From: Erinaceus europaeus
Taxonomy: Eukaryota; Chordata; Mammalia; Eulipotyphla; Erinaceidae
Length of the DNA stretch: 64,000 nt
Assembly (NCBI RefSeq): GCF_950295315.1
Contig: NC_080162.1
Span: forward strand, 68,299,760-68,363,759
Reading direction: 5' to 3'
Shown here: positions 44,640 through 54,798 of the stretch, one piece after another
How positions within the stretch are numbered: the first letter of the stretch is position 1
Layout: every line of letters starts with the position of its first letter
Program-made: the position numbers and the translations under genes
The notes under the pieces: model-generated
Told to the model about the DNA's origin: nothing
Database searches by the model: none
Seen by the model: the letters and a program-made list of their open reading frames with translations, nothing else

Positions 44640-45075
44640 TCTTAACCTACATGTCCATTGAGAAATAACTGGATAATAAGTTATGGGATACATATTCAAT
44701 GGAGCACTGCCCTGTCACTGAAAAAGATAAACTGAGTCTTTTAGAACAAAACAGATGGAACTGGGGAGTGATTATGCTAAGAGCAAATAACAGAGTAGGA
44801 AACAGATATCAATTGAATTCATTCATATATGTAGAATATGAAAAATTAGGAGATAATAACAATAAGCCAACTTACTAAAACTTTGAAAACTATTATGATA
44901 ATTATAGAAAATCAGAAGGGGAGCGAGCGATGAAAGAGAAGTTTCTTTGGTGTGATGACACTGAAACTTTGGTGGTAGATGTGCTACACACGTACACAAA
45001 TATGGAACTATACTCCTAAAATCTTATGTTGTAAACAAGTGTTACCTATATGTCTAAATAATTTAAAATAAAAAC
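44640..45075 (+). mobile_element. Ancient L1 3' end
   Basis: CTACATGTCCATTGAGAAAT, GATACATATTCAATGGAGCA, CTTTGGTGGTAGATGTGCTA and AACTATACTCCTAAAATCTT follow L1 3' end patterns. Confidence 0.6.
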
Positions 45076-45224
45076 ATGAAATCAATAACACTGTAAACCA
45101 ATATTAAATCAATATTAGTAAGTAAGACAAAATAAAGAATTCTGTACAAATAATAAAAGTATGTTTCTGATAAAAATTATTTAGTAAAATATTTGTAACC
45201 AAAAACATAGATATCTGGACTTTG

Positions 45225-45425
45225 GACATACCTTGCCATGTACACAGTATGGGTTAAAACCTTAGCACCACACTGGAGGGCCTACGGCCCTGGAGGAAGG
45301 TCTGGTACTGTGCTGTCTCTGCTCCTCCCATATCTCTCTATCTGACTATAAGTAACTCAAAGCAGTGAAATTGCACTTGCGTGAGACCCCCTACCCCAAA
45401 AATCATAACAATAAAATAAAAATAA
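45225..45425 (+). mobile_element. SINE type E (old)
   Basis: ATACCTTGCCATGTACACAG, AAAACCTTAGCACCACACTG, CACTTGCGTGAGACCCCCTA, A-rich tail. Confidence 0.5.
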
Positions 45426-45829
45426 GCTGTCTACCTGGAACCCTCAAGTATAGTAAAATACCTTTTAAGAGAAACAAACTATCATATCTAGGTGTACATG
45501 CTTAAAACATAGGTTCCAAATGTCAAAACGATCAATGTGGTTGTTAACAAACATATGCTATGAATGTAGTAGTGATGACATATGATGCTCTTTCCAAACT
45601 ATATGCATGAGTTTCTGGTATATACCAATACAACTGAATAAATAAAGAATTTTGCTAAGTTTTATAGTAAGGTTTGTGAATATAAATATAGTTTGTATAT
45701 GATCATGTGATGATGTTGTATTGACAGAGTTGCATGTCTTGTGAAGTTTAGCTATTAAAAGCCATAAAACATTAACCATAAGAAAATCAAGAATTTAAGA
45801 AGCAAAGACAGAAATGAAAAGCATAATAT

Positions 45830-46010
45830 AAAGCAGACTGGGTGTGGGATATTGCACCAAAGCAAAGGACTCTGGGAAAAGCAGAGACGGGAGGAAGTAG
45901 AGAGGGCACTGAAATCCTGGTGATGGTGTAAAATGACCTAAGTTGAGAATATTGTGCAGGGAGATGAGAAATTGTACCTATGTGACAATAACTATAATTT
46001 AAACCATTAT
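45830..46010 (+). mobile_element. L1 3' tail, older family
   Basis: GGGATATTGCACCAAAGCAA, CTGAAATCCTGGTGATGGTG, TTTAAACCATTATTAAGATA. Confidence 0.65.
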
Positions 46011-46871
46011 TAAGATAATTATAAGTTAATTAATAACTTATAATAAGATAATTATAAGTCAGTATCTCATTGCTAACCACTATAGTTATTTTTAAGTCAC
46101 TTGAAGCAAATGATACAAGAAGTCTTTCCAGATGATAGGATGTTAACCTCACACAATACTAGGATTGTGATACACACTGGTAATCTATGTAGCTTTTCAT
46201 TTGTTTTATCTCCAGAGCTGGTTCATAATAAATAAAAAGGGAACTATGAGCACCTGCAATTAATTTACGAAGAGGTGCTTCCCTTACCTAATGTCTCTTT
46301 GGATTAACCTTTGCATTTTTGAAATAATAGCTCCCCAAAACTATTATATGAGAAGATCCTAAAAAGAACAATATTGGAAGAGAAGCAGAATCCAACCATA
46401 AGCTTAAGATACTCTAGCTAAATAGTAAATTTCTGAATTTCTAACATACTACAACTGAGCACAGCTTTAGGTGTTAACAATAAAAAAAACACTAGATCAT
46501 CTCTATATACTAGTAGGATAGTATCCCAACATTTCTTCAGTGATGAAATACTTCCATCTTCCTTTCACCTGTTTTTATTAGTGCTATTTCAAATTTGATG
46601 GTTTTTGTCTTGATTTCAATGCCTACACTCATCTAATTAGTAATGAGTGGCTAGGAGTTAGACTAAGACCTTGTTTTTTTGTGATTTACTAAGTAGCCCT
46701 GCTATGTTAATTACCTTTTAATACATCTGCATGCAGTTTTTCAAATCTGAGTTTACATATTCTATTTAGTCAGCCTGAGATTATAGGTTAGGTCGATTTC
46801 TTCTCCAACATGGAGGCCAATGCTGTCAGGCTTCTGCCCTCACAATTTCAAGAACAGGAAATAATTAAAGG
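46011..46871. other. No supported feature
   Basis: AT-rich non-repetitive DNA. Confidence 0.4.
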
Positions 46872-47005
46872 GGCCAGGGTAGACTGCATAATGGTTATGC
46901 AAAGACACTGTCATGCCTGAGGTTAAAAGTTACACGTTCAATCCCCCCAGCACCAACGTAAATCAGAGATGAGCAGTGCTCTACTTAAAAAAAAAAAAAA
47001 AAAGA
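46872..47005 (+). mobile_element. SINE type D
   Basis: CAGGGTAGACTGCATAATGG head, CACGTTCAATCCCCCCAGCA B box, A-run tail. Confidence 0.8.
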
Positions 47006-48894
47006 ACAAAAGTAATAAGTAACCAGTCTCATTGTTCTAAACCAAGTCTCATACTTAATTTTCACAGTCATGCACCTTTTTCTGAAACAATGACTATGGT
47101 GAACAGAATACAGTGATCTGATTGCTTAGGCCAGGGCTAAGTATCCAACTTGGAAGTTAGGGGTAGTGTTAACAGAGGTTCTCTAGATAAGAATAAATAA
47201 ATAAAAATATGGTTGCTATTACCAAAGAAAATTCAATACTCACAATAATTACAATACTTATTCACAATAATTACATCCTAGCCAGTTGTTCATACCTCTA
47301 AGATAGCTCCTAAGTAAAGCAGTTATGTATTTGTTTCTACTCTGTCATCACTATAATTGTATCTTGAACATAAAAAAGCAACTGGAAAAAATATTGCCTT
47401 GACTTAATTTATAAACATTCAAAATTCAATTACAGAATATGTTCTAATAATTTTAAATAGTCATTCCTACTGAAAAATCCTGAGATTTTAAATTAGTGAG
47501 AGTATCAATAATTATTGTTATAGCTAGTACATCTATCATGTATTAGATGAAATGTACTATGCTAAGAATTTTGCACATAATCTCTTATTGAATCATTTTA
47601 TTAGCCTATTTGGTAAGTAATTCCATTATCTCCAAGATACATAGGCGCTAATAAGTTTAAAAATAGGAATAAGCCCACTCTAGTCTAAAGAACTAATAGA
47701 TGGTAGAATCAAATTCTAACATGTTTGAGTTCAAGAACTGTGAATTAGTAATGCAATTCTATCTTAACTAATATGTAAACTTCCTTTGACCCATTCTTTG
47801 AATAGTGTTATAAATTAAATCTAAATAGTTCTTCCTTCTCAAATATATCCAAATATCCCCATGTACATTATGCTATAAACTTTACAATATGAATAGGGAA
47901 TTAAAGTTTTTACTTATGAATGATGCTGTGTAGGTTTTCAGATAGAACAAACTTAAATCCATTTAGAGTTCATTTGAACTAGATTTCATCTGCTTCATTT
48001 CTGTCCTCTTACTGGAGTATATATAAACATATTATTTTTAAGCATTTGTATGTTTATTGTTGACATTATACATATAATGTTATAAAGAGCAAAATGCTAA
48101 GTAAAGCACTTTTAATACACTAACTTTGAAAATGTTTTGACTTTCAGGACTTCTATCAAAAGTTTCCTACTGTGAAACCCCACAGCTTTAGAAGACCAAA
48201 TTGTAGTAATGGAAAAAATGATTCAATTAAAATAAGAACATTGTACAGGAGAAAATAAATCTGGGATCAATAGGTTGAGGTTTTTCAAAGATCCCTTATA
48301 ATTACCAAATGTTTCAGTAGCAACAGAAGTTAGGTAAACAAAGGATAGACGTGTACCTTATTCTTAAAATAACCTGAACAATTATGACTCAGAACAGAGT
48401 CATACTTCAGACTTTAAGAAATCAACACAATGTACTCTTGTGGCTGAGAAAACTACACAACTTTAAGGATCATAAAAGCACTGGAAACAGCAGAAAACTT
48501 GATCTATATAATCTATGGGAGCATGATTTACACATACTTGGAGTCATTATAATTAAAAAAAAAACTAAGATGAATACAACCAGAGAATTGCTAATAAATT
48601 TAACAAGGGAGATTCTAAATGAGTGTCAATTAAATAAATATCATTCTTCAGTTTGGAAAGACAAAAGATCTTAAGAAAACAGCCATGTGCCTAAACTTAT
48701 TGCTTTGACTAGCAAGAATACAGTTTATCATGAACATTTTAAAAAGTCAAATTTACTAATTGAGAAAAAATCCTTGTGATTAATAAGTATATAAAATATA
48801 GTACACCAAGAGATGCAATGGATAATCTAAGCTAATTCAAAGGATTACTTCATTGACAATACCATGAGTTTAGTCAGAAGGACAGGAAACAATT
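47006..48894. other. No supported feature
   Basis: 1.9 kb of AT-rich non-repetitive sequence, the longest repeat-free stretch outside the candidate exon. The 96-codon frame at 48384-48674 has no recognised domain. Confidence 0.4.
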
Positions 48895-49280
48895 CATTTC
48901 CACAGGGGCTGCACAAGATTACATTCCCACCAACCCTACCAGAGTTCCTTTTCTTCCACATCTTTGCCAATACTTGCTCTTCCTTTGTTTTGATGATGTA
49001 GGCTTTATTAAACAGGTGAGCTGTACCAATATGGTTTTAATGTGCATTTCATTAATGTTAAATGGTATGAATATTTTTTCATGTGTCTGTGGATCATCTG
49101 TATATCTTCTTTGAGAACTGACTACTCAGACTTTTTCCCCACTTTCTTATTGGGATGCTTATTTTGTGTTTTTGAGCTGTATGATTTCTTTAAAAAGTTT
49201 TATATTAATTCCTTGTCATATATATGATGAGCAAATATCTTCTCCCAACTATTAAGTTGCCTTTTTAGAATCTGTGGATG
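48895..49280 (-). mobile_element. Ancient L1 ORF2 fragment
   Basis: On the plus strand it reads like inverted mammalian L1 (CACAAGATTACATTCCCACC, TTCATGTGTCTGTGGATCAT, AAATATCTTCTCCCAACTAT). Confidence 0.85.
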
Positions 49281-49384
49281 GTAGATTTATGAAAAGCAAC
49301 TAAGGGAACAGAGGTTGTTAACCCATGTTTTCAGCTGTAACAAAATAAAAGCTGAATATGAAATTGTTTCTATATACATCCTTT

Positions 49385-49617
49385 TATTTTAATTTTGTAG
49401 TTATTGTTGTTGTTATCAATGTTGTTGTTGGATAGGACAGAGAGAAATGGAGAGACGAGAGGAAGACAGAGAGGGGGAGAGAAAGACACCTGCAGACCTG
49501 CTTCACCGCTTGTGAAGCGACTCACCTGCAAGTGGGGAGCCAGGGGCTGGAATTGGGATCCTTATGCGGGTCCTTGTGCTTTGCGCCACCTACGCTTAAC
49601 CCGTTGTGCTACCACAC
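49385..49617 (-). mobile_element. SINE type B with target duplication
   Basis: Inverted type B; ATACATCCTTT occurs at about 49374 and 49620. Confidence 0.9.
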
Positions 49618-49661
49618 GCATACATCCTTTCTTATTATTAAAAGAAGCAAAACTATATTTT

Positions 49662-49840
49662 GAGGATAAGGAGACATTATACTGGTTATACAAAAGACTA
49701 TCATGCCTGAGACTCTGTGGCTCCAGATTCAATTCCTAGCACCACCATAAGCCAGAGCTTAGCATGCTCTGGTATCTCTCATTTTCTCTCCCTCTGTATC
49801 TCTCTCATTAAAACAAATAAAATATGATAATTTTAAAAAC
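49662..49840 (+). mobile_element. SINE type D
   Basis: AGGAGACATTATACTGGTTA head, CCAGATTCAATTCCTAGCAC, CTCTCATTAAAACAAATAAA tail. Confidence 0.82.
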
Positions 49841-50118
49841 TATACTCTTAGGTTAGAAATCAGAATCTGGGTACTTCCAGAACAGAGCTAATGGTGACTT
49901 ATTCACAGAAAGTTGGCTCTCCTCTAGAAAACAAACATTGCAATAAAATAACTCAATGAATTTCATCAAAGTAGAGCTGAGATTTCCAGTAAAGAAAAGA
50001 ACATCATTATAAACACAGCACTACTTTGTCCACAGTTACCATTTTTGCATTACTTCAAATCCATGTAGCAGATTTAAAGGGCCCACTGGGAATCACTCAG
50101 TCACTGAGTGACTTAAGT
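49841..50118. other. No supported feature
   Basis: Short non-repetitive interval. Confidence 0.4.
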
Positions 50119-50130
50119 AAAGGAGTCTGG

Positions 50131-50475
50131 GGGACCGGGCAGTGAAGCAGCAGATTAAGTGTACATGGCACAAAGCAAGAACCAGCGTAAGGATCTCTGT
50201 TCGAGCCCCTGGCTCCCCACCTACAGGGGTGGGGGTCACTTCACAAGTGGTGAAGAAGGTCTGCAGGTGTCTTTCTCTCCCTCTCTCTGTCTTCCCCTCC
50301 TTTCTAGATTTCTCTCTGTCCTATCCAACAACAATAACAACAACAACAGAAATAACAACAGCAATGACGATTACAACAAGGGCAACAAAAAGGGAAAAAA
50401 TGGCCTCTAGGAGTAGTGGATCTGTAGTGCAGGCACCTAGCCCCAGCGATAACCATGGAGGCAAAAAAAGATAAA
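50131..50475 (+). mobile_element. SINE type B, long variant, with target duplication
   Basis: Complete type B followed by the 3' extension (GGCCTCTAGGAGTAGTGGAT, GATAACCATGGAGGC). AAAGGAGTCTGG flanks it at 50119-50130 and about 50476-50487. Confidence 0.93.
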
Positions 50476-50487
50476 GAAAGGAGTCTG

Positions 50488-50660
50488 GTTGGTCCAAGAG
50501 ATGGTGCAGTGGATAAAGCACAGGACTCTCAAACTTGAGGTCCAAGTTCAATACCTGGCAGCACATATACCAGACTGATGTCTCATTCCCATTCTCTCTC
50601 TCTCTCTCTCTGTCTATCTTTCTCCCCTCTCTCTCCATTATTCATGAATATATATATATA
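50488..50660 (+). mobile_element. SINE type C
   Basis: GGTCCAAGAGATGGTGCAGT head, CAAGTTCAATACCTGGCAGC, long CT run and a TA-rich end. Confidence 0.88.
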
Positions 50661-50667
50661 TATATAT

Positions 50668-50760
50668 GTCTCCAGGGTTATTGCTGTAGCTCGGTGCCTG
50701 CACCACAAATCCACTGCTCCTGGAGGCCATTTTTTTCCCTTTTTGTTGCCCTTGTTGATA
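50668..50760 (-). mobile_element. SINE type B long variant, 3' fragment
   Basis: Only the extension and tail are present: CTCCAGGGTTATTGCTGTAG, GCCATTTTTTTCCCTTTTTG, TTGCCCTTGTTGATAAAATA. Confidence 0.82.
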
Positions 50761-50779
50761 AAATACTTTTTTTAAAAGG

Positions 50780-51240
50780 AGCCTAGCAGACTGGGGTTAG
50801 GGATCGACCAGCCAACACCCATGTCCAGTGGAGACGCAATTTCAGAAACCAGAACTCCTACCTTCTGCACCCCAAAAACAACCTTGATACATACTCCCAG
50901 TGGGGGAGAAGTGATAAGAGGAAGAGTATAAGAGGGTTCTGAATTCCAGCTCCATCAGCACCCAAAGAGACAGAAGGAAAAGAAGAGGGACATATGGAGG
51001 AAATAATGGTGTAGTGAGTAGCTTGGAAGGGGATGAGAGGATTGGATCTAGAAGGAAAAGGGGACAGTTACGTACAATTGTAGACAGATAGTTGTAAAGA
51101 TGATGGTTGGCCCAAGTATACAATCTTGGAACTGTAATGGTTTACAGTGGGGAAACTGAAGATTCAGAACTCTGTTGATGAGAGTGAAGTGGATTTATAC
51201 CCCTGTTAACATGTAATTTTGTAAATAAATATTAAGTCAC
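50780..51240 (+). mobile_element. L1 3' end, older family
   Basis: GCAATTTCAGAAACCAGAAC, ATCAGCACCCAAAGAGACAG and a TTTTGTAAATAAATATTAAG end; homologous to 33408-33885 inverted. Confidence 0.8.
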
Positions 51241-51699
51241 TAATAATTTTAAAAACAAGGAATTTGGGACTGCTGTTTAGAGCTATAGAAGTCAGAAGTT
51301 CTTGAGTAAATCCCAAGGAGCCATCCAGGTGCACCTGAGAAGCAAACTTTCTACCCTTATAGCAAACAGAAAACCTACCATACTCCAAGGTGTTCCAGTT
51401 GGCATAGAGGCCCTGGTGAATGGAATCAGATCATCCTTCAGTAGTGAAGTGACTTTGACTTCACTTCTAGGAATCAGTCTAGGAAGAGAAAGAGGCCTGG
51501 GATCATCCTACCCTGCTCTGCTATCCTCTAACTAGGGCTCTGTTTAAGGTACATCAGATGCCATAATACATCACTTCAAAACTCCTTCCTCACTGCTGCA
51601 ACTCTCATACAAAACAGAATCTAGCATCATCTGCTAGCCAACAACAGAAACAACAAAGGTAGGTAAAACTAGGAAAACACTGGTTCTGCAACACTAAAA
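51241..51699. other. No confident feature
   Basis: Non-repetitive; possibly the left part of the HAL1-like relic. Confidence 0.35.
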
Positions 51700-51807
51700 T
51701 GACAAGGTTTTAAATGATAATAACTGCCAGCCAGACATATTTTAGCATGCAAGGCAATCACTAAAATATGAAGGAGCAATAGGTGGCATAAAAAAACTAA
51801 AGGAGTT

Positions 51808-52166
51808 TGTCATGCTAGCTTCGCGAGCAGGAGAGAGAGAAGACCAGGGACTCATGGCTGAGCTGGGAAGCAGTATCTCTTTATTGACGAGCAGAGATGT
51901 GGTTCAACAATCTTCTAATCACAACACAATTCTGTCCTGCATCTCTCCTGAGGCGGAAGCATCAGGAACAAGGAAGTACATAGGATAGGGGGCGGGGAGA
52001 AGGGAAAAGTGTGGACCAGTGAGGATTAAACCAATGTCCTGGAGGCAGGGGGGTGCTTAGTTAACAGTGGTTATGTAAATAGAATACATCGTAAGTAATA
52101 CAAGCGAACCTCATGTGATGATCAAAACAGAAGGTCTTATAAGCAGGATTTAGAAACATACCAACA
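51808..52166 (-). mobile_element. 3' LTR of the 52-kb ERV
   Basis: 359 bp. Minus-strand start TGTTGGTATGTTTCTAAATC; TCAATAAAGAGATACTGCTT polyadenylation region; end CTAGCATGACA. Confidence 0.93.
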
Positions 52167-52169
52167 ATT

Positions 52170-52183
52170 CCCCCTTTCTTTTT
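52170..52183 (-). other. Polypurine tract of the 52-kb ERV
   Basis: AAAAAGAAAGGGGG on the minus strand, three bases before the 3' LTR. Confidence 0.9.
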
Positions 52184-52339
52184 CATTAATGGCCATAGTA
52201 TCAGGAGTATGGGGTGAACAGAAACCTATATCATACAGGCATTTTCAAAAGAACTGGCACAAGACATGGAGGAGCAAGTAAGAGAGCAGCAAGAACCAGT
52301 GTGATGCCAAGGGGAGGCCTGAGGGGAGCGTTTCTTGCC

Positions 52340-52505
52340 TCAAAGGGCAAGGCCTATCAGGCTAAAGGATGTTTCCTGCCTCTGTGGACATCTCTTGCCT
52401 CTAGGGGCATTTCATGCCTCAATGGGTGTTTCCTGCCTCTGTGGGCATTTCTTGCCTCTGGGGGCATTTCATGCCTCAAAGGGCATTTCCTGCCTCTGTG
52501 GGCAG
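52340..52505 (-). repeat. 57-bp-period minisatellite in the 52-kb ERV
   Basis: CCTCTGTGG recurs at 52379, 52436 and 52493. Each 57-bp unit contains three related subunits of about 19 bp (TTTCCTGCCTCTGTGGGCA, TTCTTGCCTCTGGGGGCAT, TTCATGCCTCAAAGGGCAT). Confidence 0.92.
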
Positions 52506-52617
52506 CACCTAGCAAGGACGGGGGGGTGCCTATAGAGTTCCAAGGCAGCTGGCTGCAGTCTTTGAGAAACCCAGCAGCATAAAGTGAAGCAGCTGTAAAG
52601 TTGTTTAAAGTGTCCAA
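52357..52617 (-). CDS. ERV internal ORF with 19-residue basic repeats (86 aa), speculative
   Basis: This sense-strand frame of the ERV starts at 52617. Its second half is a tandem array: HRGRKCPLRHEMPPEARNA, then HRGRKHPLRHEMPLEARDV, then a partial third copy. The DNA period (57 bp) is a multiple of three, so the frame survives. The repeats are basic and His/Arg/Pro-rich. The opposite strand is also open here (52214-52582), with its own 19-residue repeat, so openness may reflect composition and period only. There is no known homologue and no evidence of translation. Confidence 0.2.
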   Translation of the reverse strand: MDTLNNFTAASLYAAGFLKDCSQLPWNSIGTPPSLLGAAHRGRKCPLRHEMPPEARNAHRGRKHPLRHEMPLEARDVHRGRKHPLA

Positions 52618-52791
52618 AGGTTATACCAGCAAGTCCGATAGAAGTCTCAGTCCAAAGTAGATGACCATGGACGAAACGCCATGGGATGAAACGCTGCACG
52701 TCTGCCTCGATGGGGAAGATCAGCCACTGGAATTTTGCTTTTCTGTAGAGAGTGAGCTTTGGAGTCTGTGAATCTGTTTCTTCAGGTCACA

Positions 52792-53286
52792 TCATTGGTT
52801 TCGGGGGGGGGGGGGTGCGCTGTCCAGCGGGGGTCTCTTGCCCAGCTTCACCTCTAGGAAGTGCAGGGGTGCAATCACTGCATTGATGTCTGTGTATTTC
52901 AGCTGCTCTTTCATCAGAGCCGAGCTGGGGATCCCGGGCAGGGGGTCAAGTCTCGGCAGGGAGCCCGCAGTCACCGAGGGGTCCAGGATCTTCCCAGGCA
53001 TCATAGCAGGAGGGCGGGCAGGCCAGCCGTGTAGAAGGCATGGGCCAAGGTGCCCTGGGGCGGGGGCCATGATGGGTTGCAGCCCTGCCTGCCGTGCCTG
53101 CCGCCCTGCTCCCGGGAGGGAGCTCACGCCCAGTGCCCTGCAGCGGCGAGTAGGCTCTGGCGGGTGGGCAGCAGGCGGTAACCAAAGTGTGGCCCAGAGG
53201 AAAATGTTCCAGAGACGAATAAACTGTCTCATGAAGAAAGGGTAGAGGCTTTTGGAAACCTCTTCATAAGTAGAAAGGCAGGCCAT
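52792..53286 (-). CDS. ERV leader ORF (164 aa), unknown function
   Basis: The start is taken at 53286, because the ATG sits in GCCGCCATGG, a perfect vertebrate initiation context, 79 bases after the primer site. The open frame extends further upstream (to 53415), but that part crosses the primer site and LTR. Residues 1-40 (CLSTYEEVSKSLYPFFMRQF, then WNIFLWATLWLPPA) match the leader ORF of the 11.9-kb ERV. They contain a Trp-rich hydrophobic segment suited to membrane insertion or an uncleaved signal. The remainder is Pro/Ala/Gly-rich with a more polar C terminus (LKYTDINAVIAPLHFLEVKL). No Gag, Env or accessory family was recognised. The C-rich run at 52805-52816 lies near its end. Confidence 0.45.
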   Translation of the reverse strand: MACLSTYEEVSKSLYPFFMRQFIRLWNIFLWATLWLPPAAHPPEPTRRCRALGVSSLPGAGRQARQAGLQPIMAPAPGHLGPCLLHGWPARPPAMMPGKILDPSVTAGSLPRLDPLPGIPSSALMKEQLKYTDINAVIAPLHFLEVKLGKRPPLDSAPPPPRNQ

Positions 53287-53347
53287 GGCGGCTTTACTTA
53301 TCTGGTCTCCTTTGGTCTGCTGCATGTGTGTGGAGCCTAGATTCATG

Positions 53348-53365
53348 TCCCTATTCGGGCACCAT
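53348..53365 (-). other. Primer binding site, lysine-tRNA(3) type
   Basis: TGGTGCCCGAATAGGGAC on the minus strand, two bases after the 5' LTR, differs from the canonical lysine-3 site only by two C-to-T changes. Confidence 0.9.
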
Positions 53366-53367
53366 TT

Positions 53368-53732
53368 TGCTGTGCTAGCTTCGCGGGTGGGAGAGAGAGA
53401 CGACCAGGGACTCATGTCTGATCTCGGAAGCAGTATCTCTTTATTGATGAGCTGAGATGCGGTTCAACAATCTAATCTCTTCTAATCACAAAACCATTCT
53501 GTCCTGCATCTCTCCTGAGGCGGAAGAGTCAGGAACAAGTAAGCACATAGGATAGGGGGTGGGGAGAAGGGAAAAGCACGAACCAGTGAGGATTAAACCA
53601 ATGTCCTGGAGGCAGGGGGTGCTTAGTTAACAGTGGTTATGTAAATAGAATACATCGTAAGTAATACAAGTGAACCTCATGTGATGATCAAAACAGAAGG
53701 TCTTATAAGCAGGATTTAGAAGCATACCAACA
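53368..53732 (-). mobile_element. 5' LTR of the 52-kb ERV
   Basis: 365 bp, nearly identical to 51808-52166 apart from a short insertion (CTAATCTCTT duplication near 53470) and scattered changes; ends CTAGCACAGCA before the primer site. Confidence 0.93.
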
Positions 53733-53880
53733 GGAGTTTGCCACTATCAGACCTGCCTTGCAAGAGTTACTGAAAGGAGTGCCACAGGGAAAGATACACA
53801 TAGCATTTAACTCTCCACAAGGTGATGCACAGTAAAATAGATTCAGGAACCATAGAAATATGAGACAATTTTAAAGTATG

Positions 53881-54189
53881 AAAGGGAAGGAAGAAACAGA
53901 TGTTATTCAAGTGGAGGATGGTGAGACAAGACAGCTTTTAAAAAGTCTCTTAGATGTATTTATATAAAAATTATCTATATAATACTTTCATGTAAAAAAT
54001 TCACACAATACAGTTCTCTGTCTTTTTAAATGATGACATTTTTCTCTCTAGTACTTTTCAATATTTCTTATAACTTTTTTTGTTTTTCTCATTCTTCTTA
54101 TCATATATAATACCTTGAGGTTTTTTAATTTTATGTATGTGGTCAAAGAACCTTGCTGCTATAGTTTCTATTACCCAATAACCTACATT
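53881..54189. other. No supported feature
   Basis: AT-rich sequence. Confidence 0.4.
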
Positions 54190-54455
54190 TCTCTGAAAAG
54201 TAATTACGAGATGGTTTCAGTCATATATCAATATAAAGAACTTAAACACATAATCTTGTTAAAAATAAAAAGTAGTCAAACTGTCAATAATACTTTGTGA
54301 AAACTATGGTGGTAATCCTTGGTGAGAGGGGAAGGGTAGGGCCACAGTTTAGGGAGGGCACAGAACTATGGTGGTGGGTATAGTAATCTTATGTTCTTAT
54401 AAATTTATGATTTTGTAAGTAATTGTTAAACCACTAACTTAACAAAATAAAGAAA
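54190..54455 (+). mobile_element. Old L1 3' tail
   Basis: GTCATATATCAATATAAAGA, GGCACAGAACTATGGTGGTG, TTAACAAAATAAAGAAAATC. Confidence 0.55.
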
Positions 54456-54461
54456 ATCTCT

Positions 54462-54695
54462 AGTTAGGAGATATCATAATGGCTATGCAAATGATTCCCA
54501 TCTCTGAGAAAATCTGAGCATTTGAGATCTCAGGTTTAATCCCTTCACCATAATAAGTTGCAGTTCAGTAATGTGCTGGGGAAAATAAATAAAGAGAGGA
54601 AAGTAAAAGGAAGAAGGAATGAAGGAAGGAAACAAGGAAGGAGAAGGGAAAGGAAAAGGAAAGGAGAAATGAAAAATAAAAGGTGAGAAACAGGA
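54462..54695 (+). mobile_element. SINE type D with GGAA-rich tail
   Basis: TAGGAGATATCATAATGGCT head, TCTCAGGTTTAATCCCTTCA, then a GAAGGAAGGAAACAAGG purine run to 54695. Confidence 0.75.
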
Positions 54696-54798
54696 CTGAA
54701 GATAGGGAGGAAAACTGAGCTCTTCAGTTTCTGACTAAACTAAGATATCTCTGGGTATTTCCTTCCCTTTACAACTATGATTAAGAATTAAATAATGT

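Larger units (their letters stand above)
51808..53732 (-). mobile_element. Complete non-autonomous ERV, 1.9 kb, exact 6-bp target duplication
   Basis: LTRs at 51808-52166 (3') and 53368-53732 (5') bound a 1.2-kb interior with a lysine-tRNA primer site and a polypurine tract. GGAGTT occurs at 51802-51807 and 53733-53738. The interior lacks gag, pol and env motifs. It has a leader ORF after the primer site, a 57-bp-period minisatellite and a 3' region shared with 9345-9780. The LTRs are of the 8056 and 25018 family, not the 11893 family. Confidence 0.94.
51700..53880 (+). mobile_element. HAL1/L1-like relic split by an ERV
   Basis: 51700-51807 ends AAAAAACTAAAGGAGTT. After the ERV, sequence resumes TTTGCCACTATCAGACCTGCCTT... 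with a CAAGAGTTACTGAAAGGAGT block, the 3' part of a HAL1-like element comparable to 15380-15480. Confidence 0.6.
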
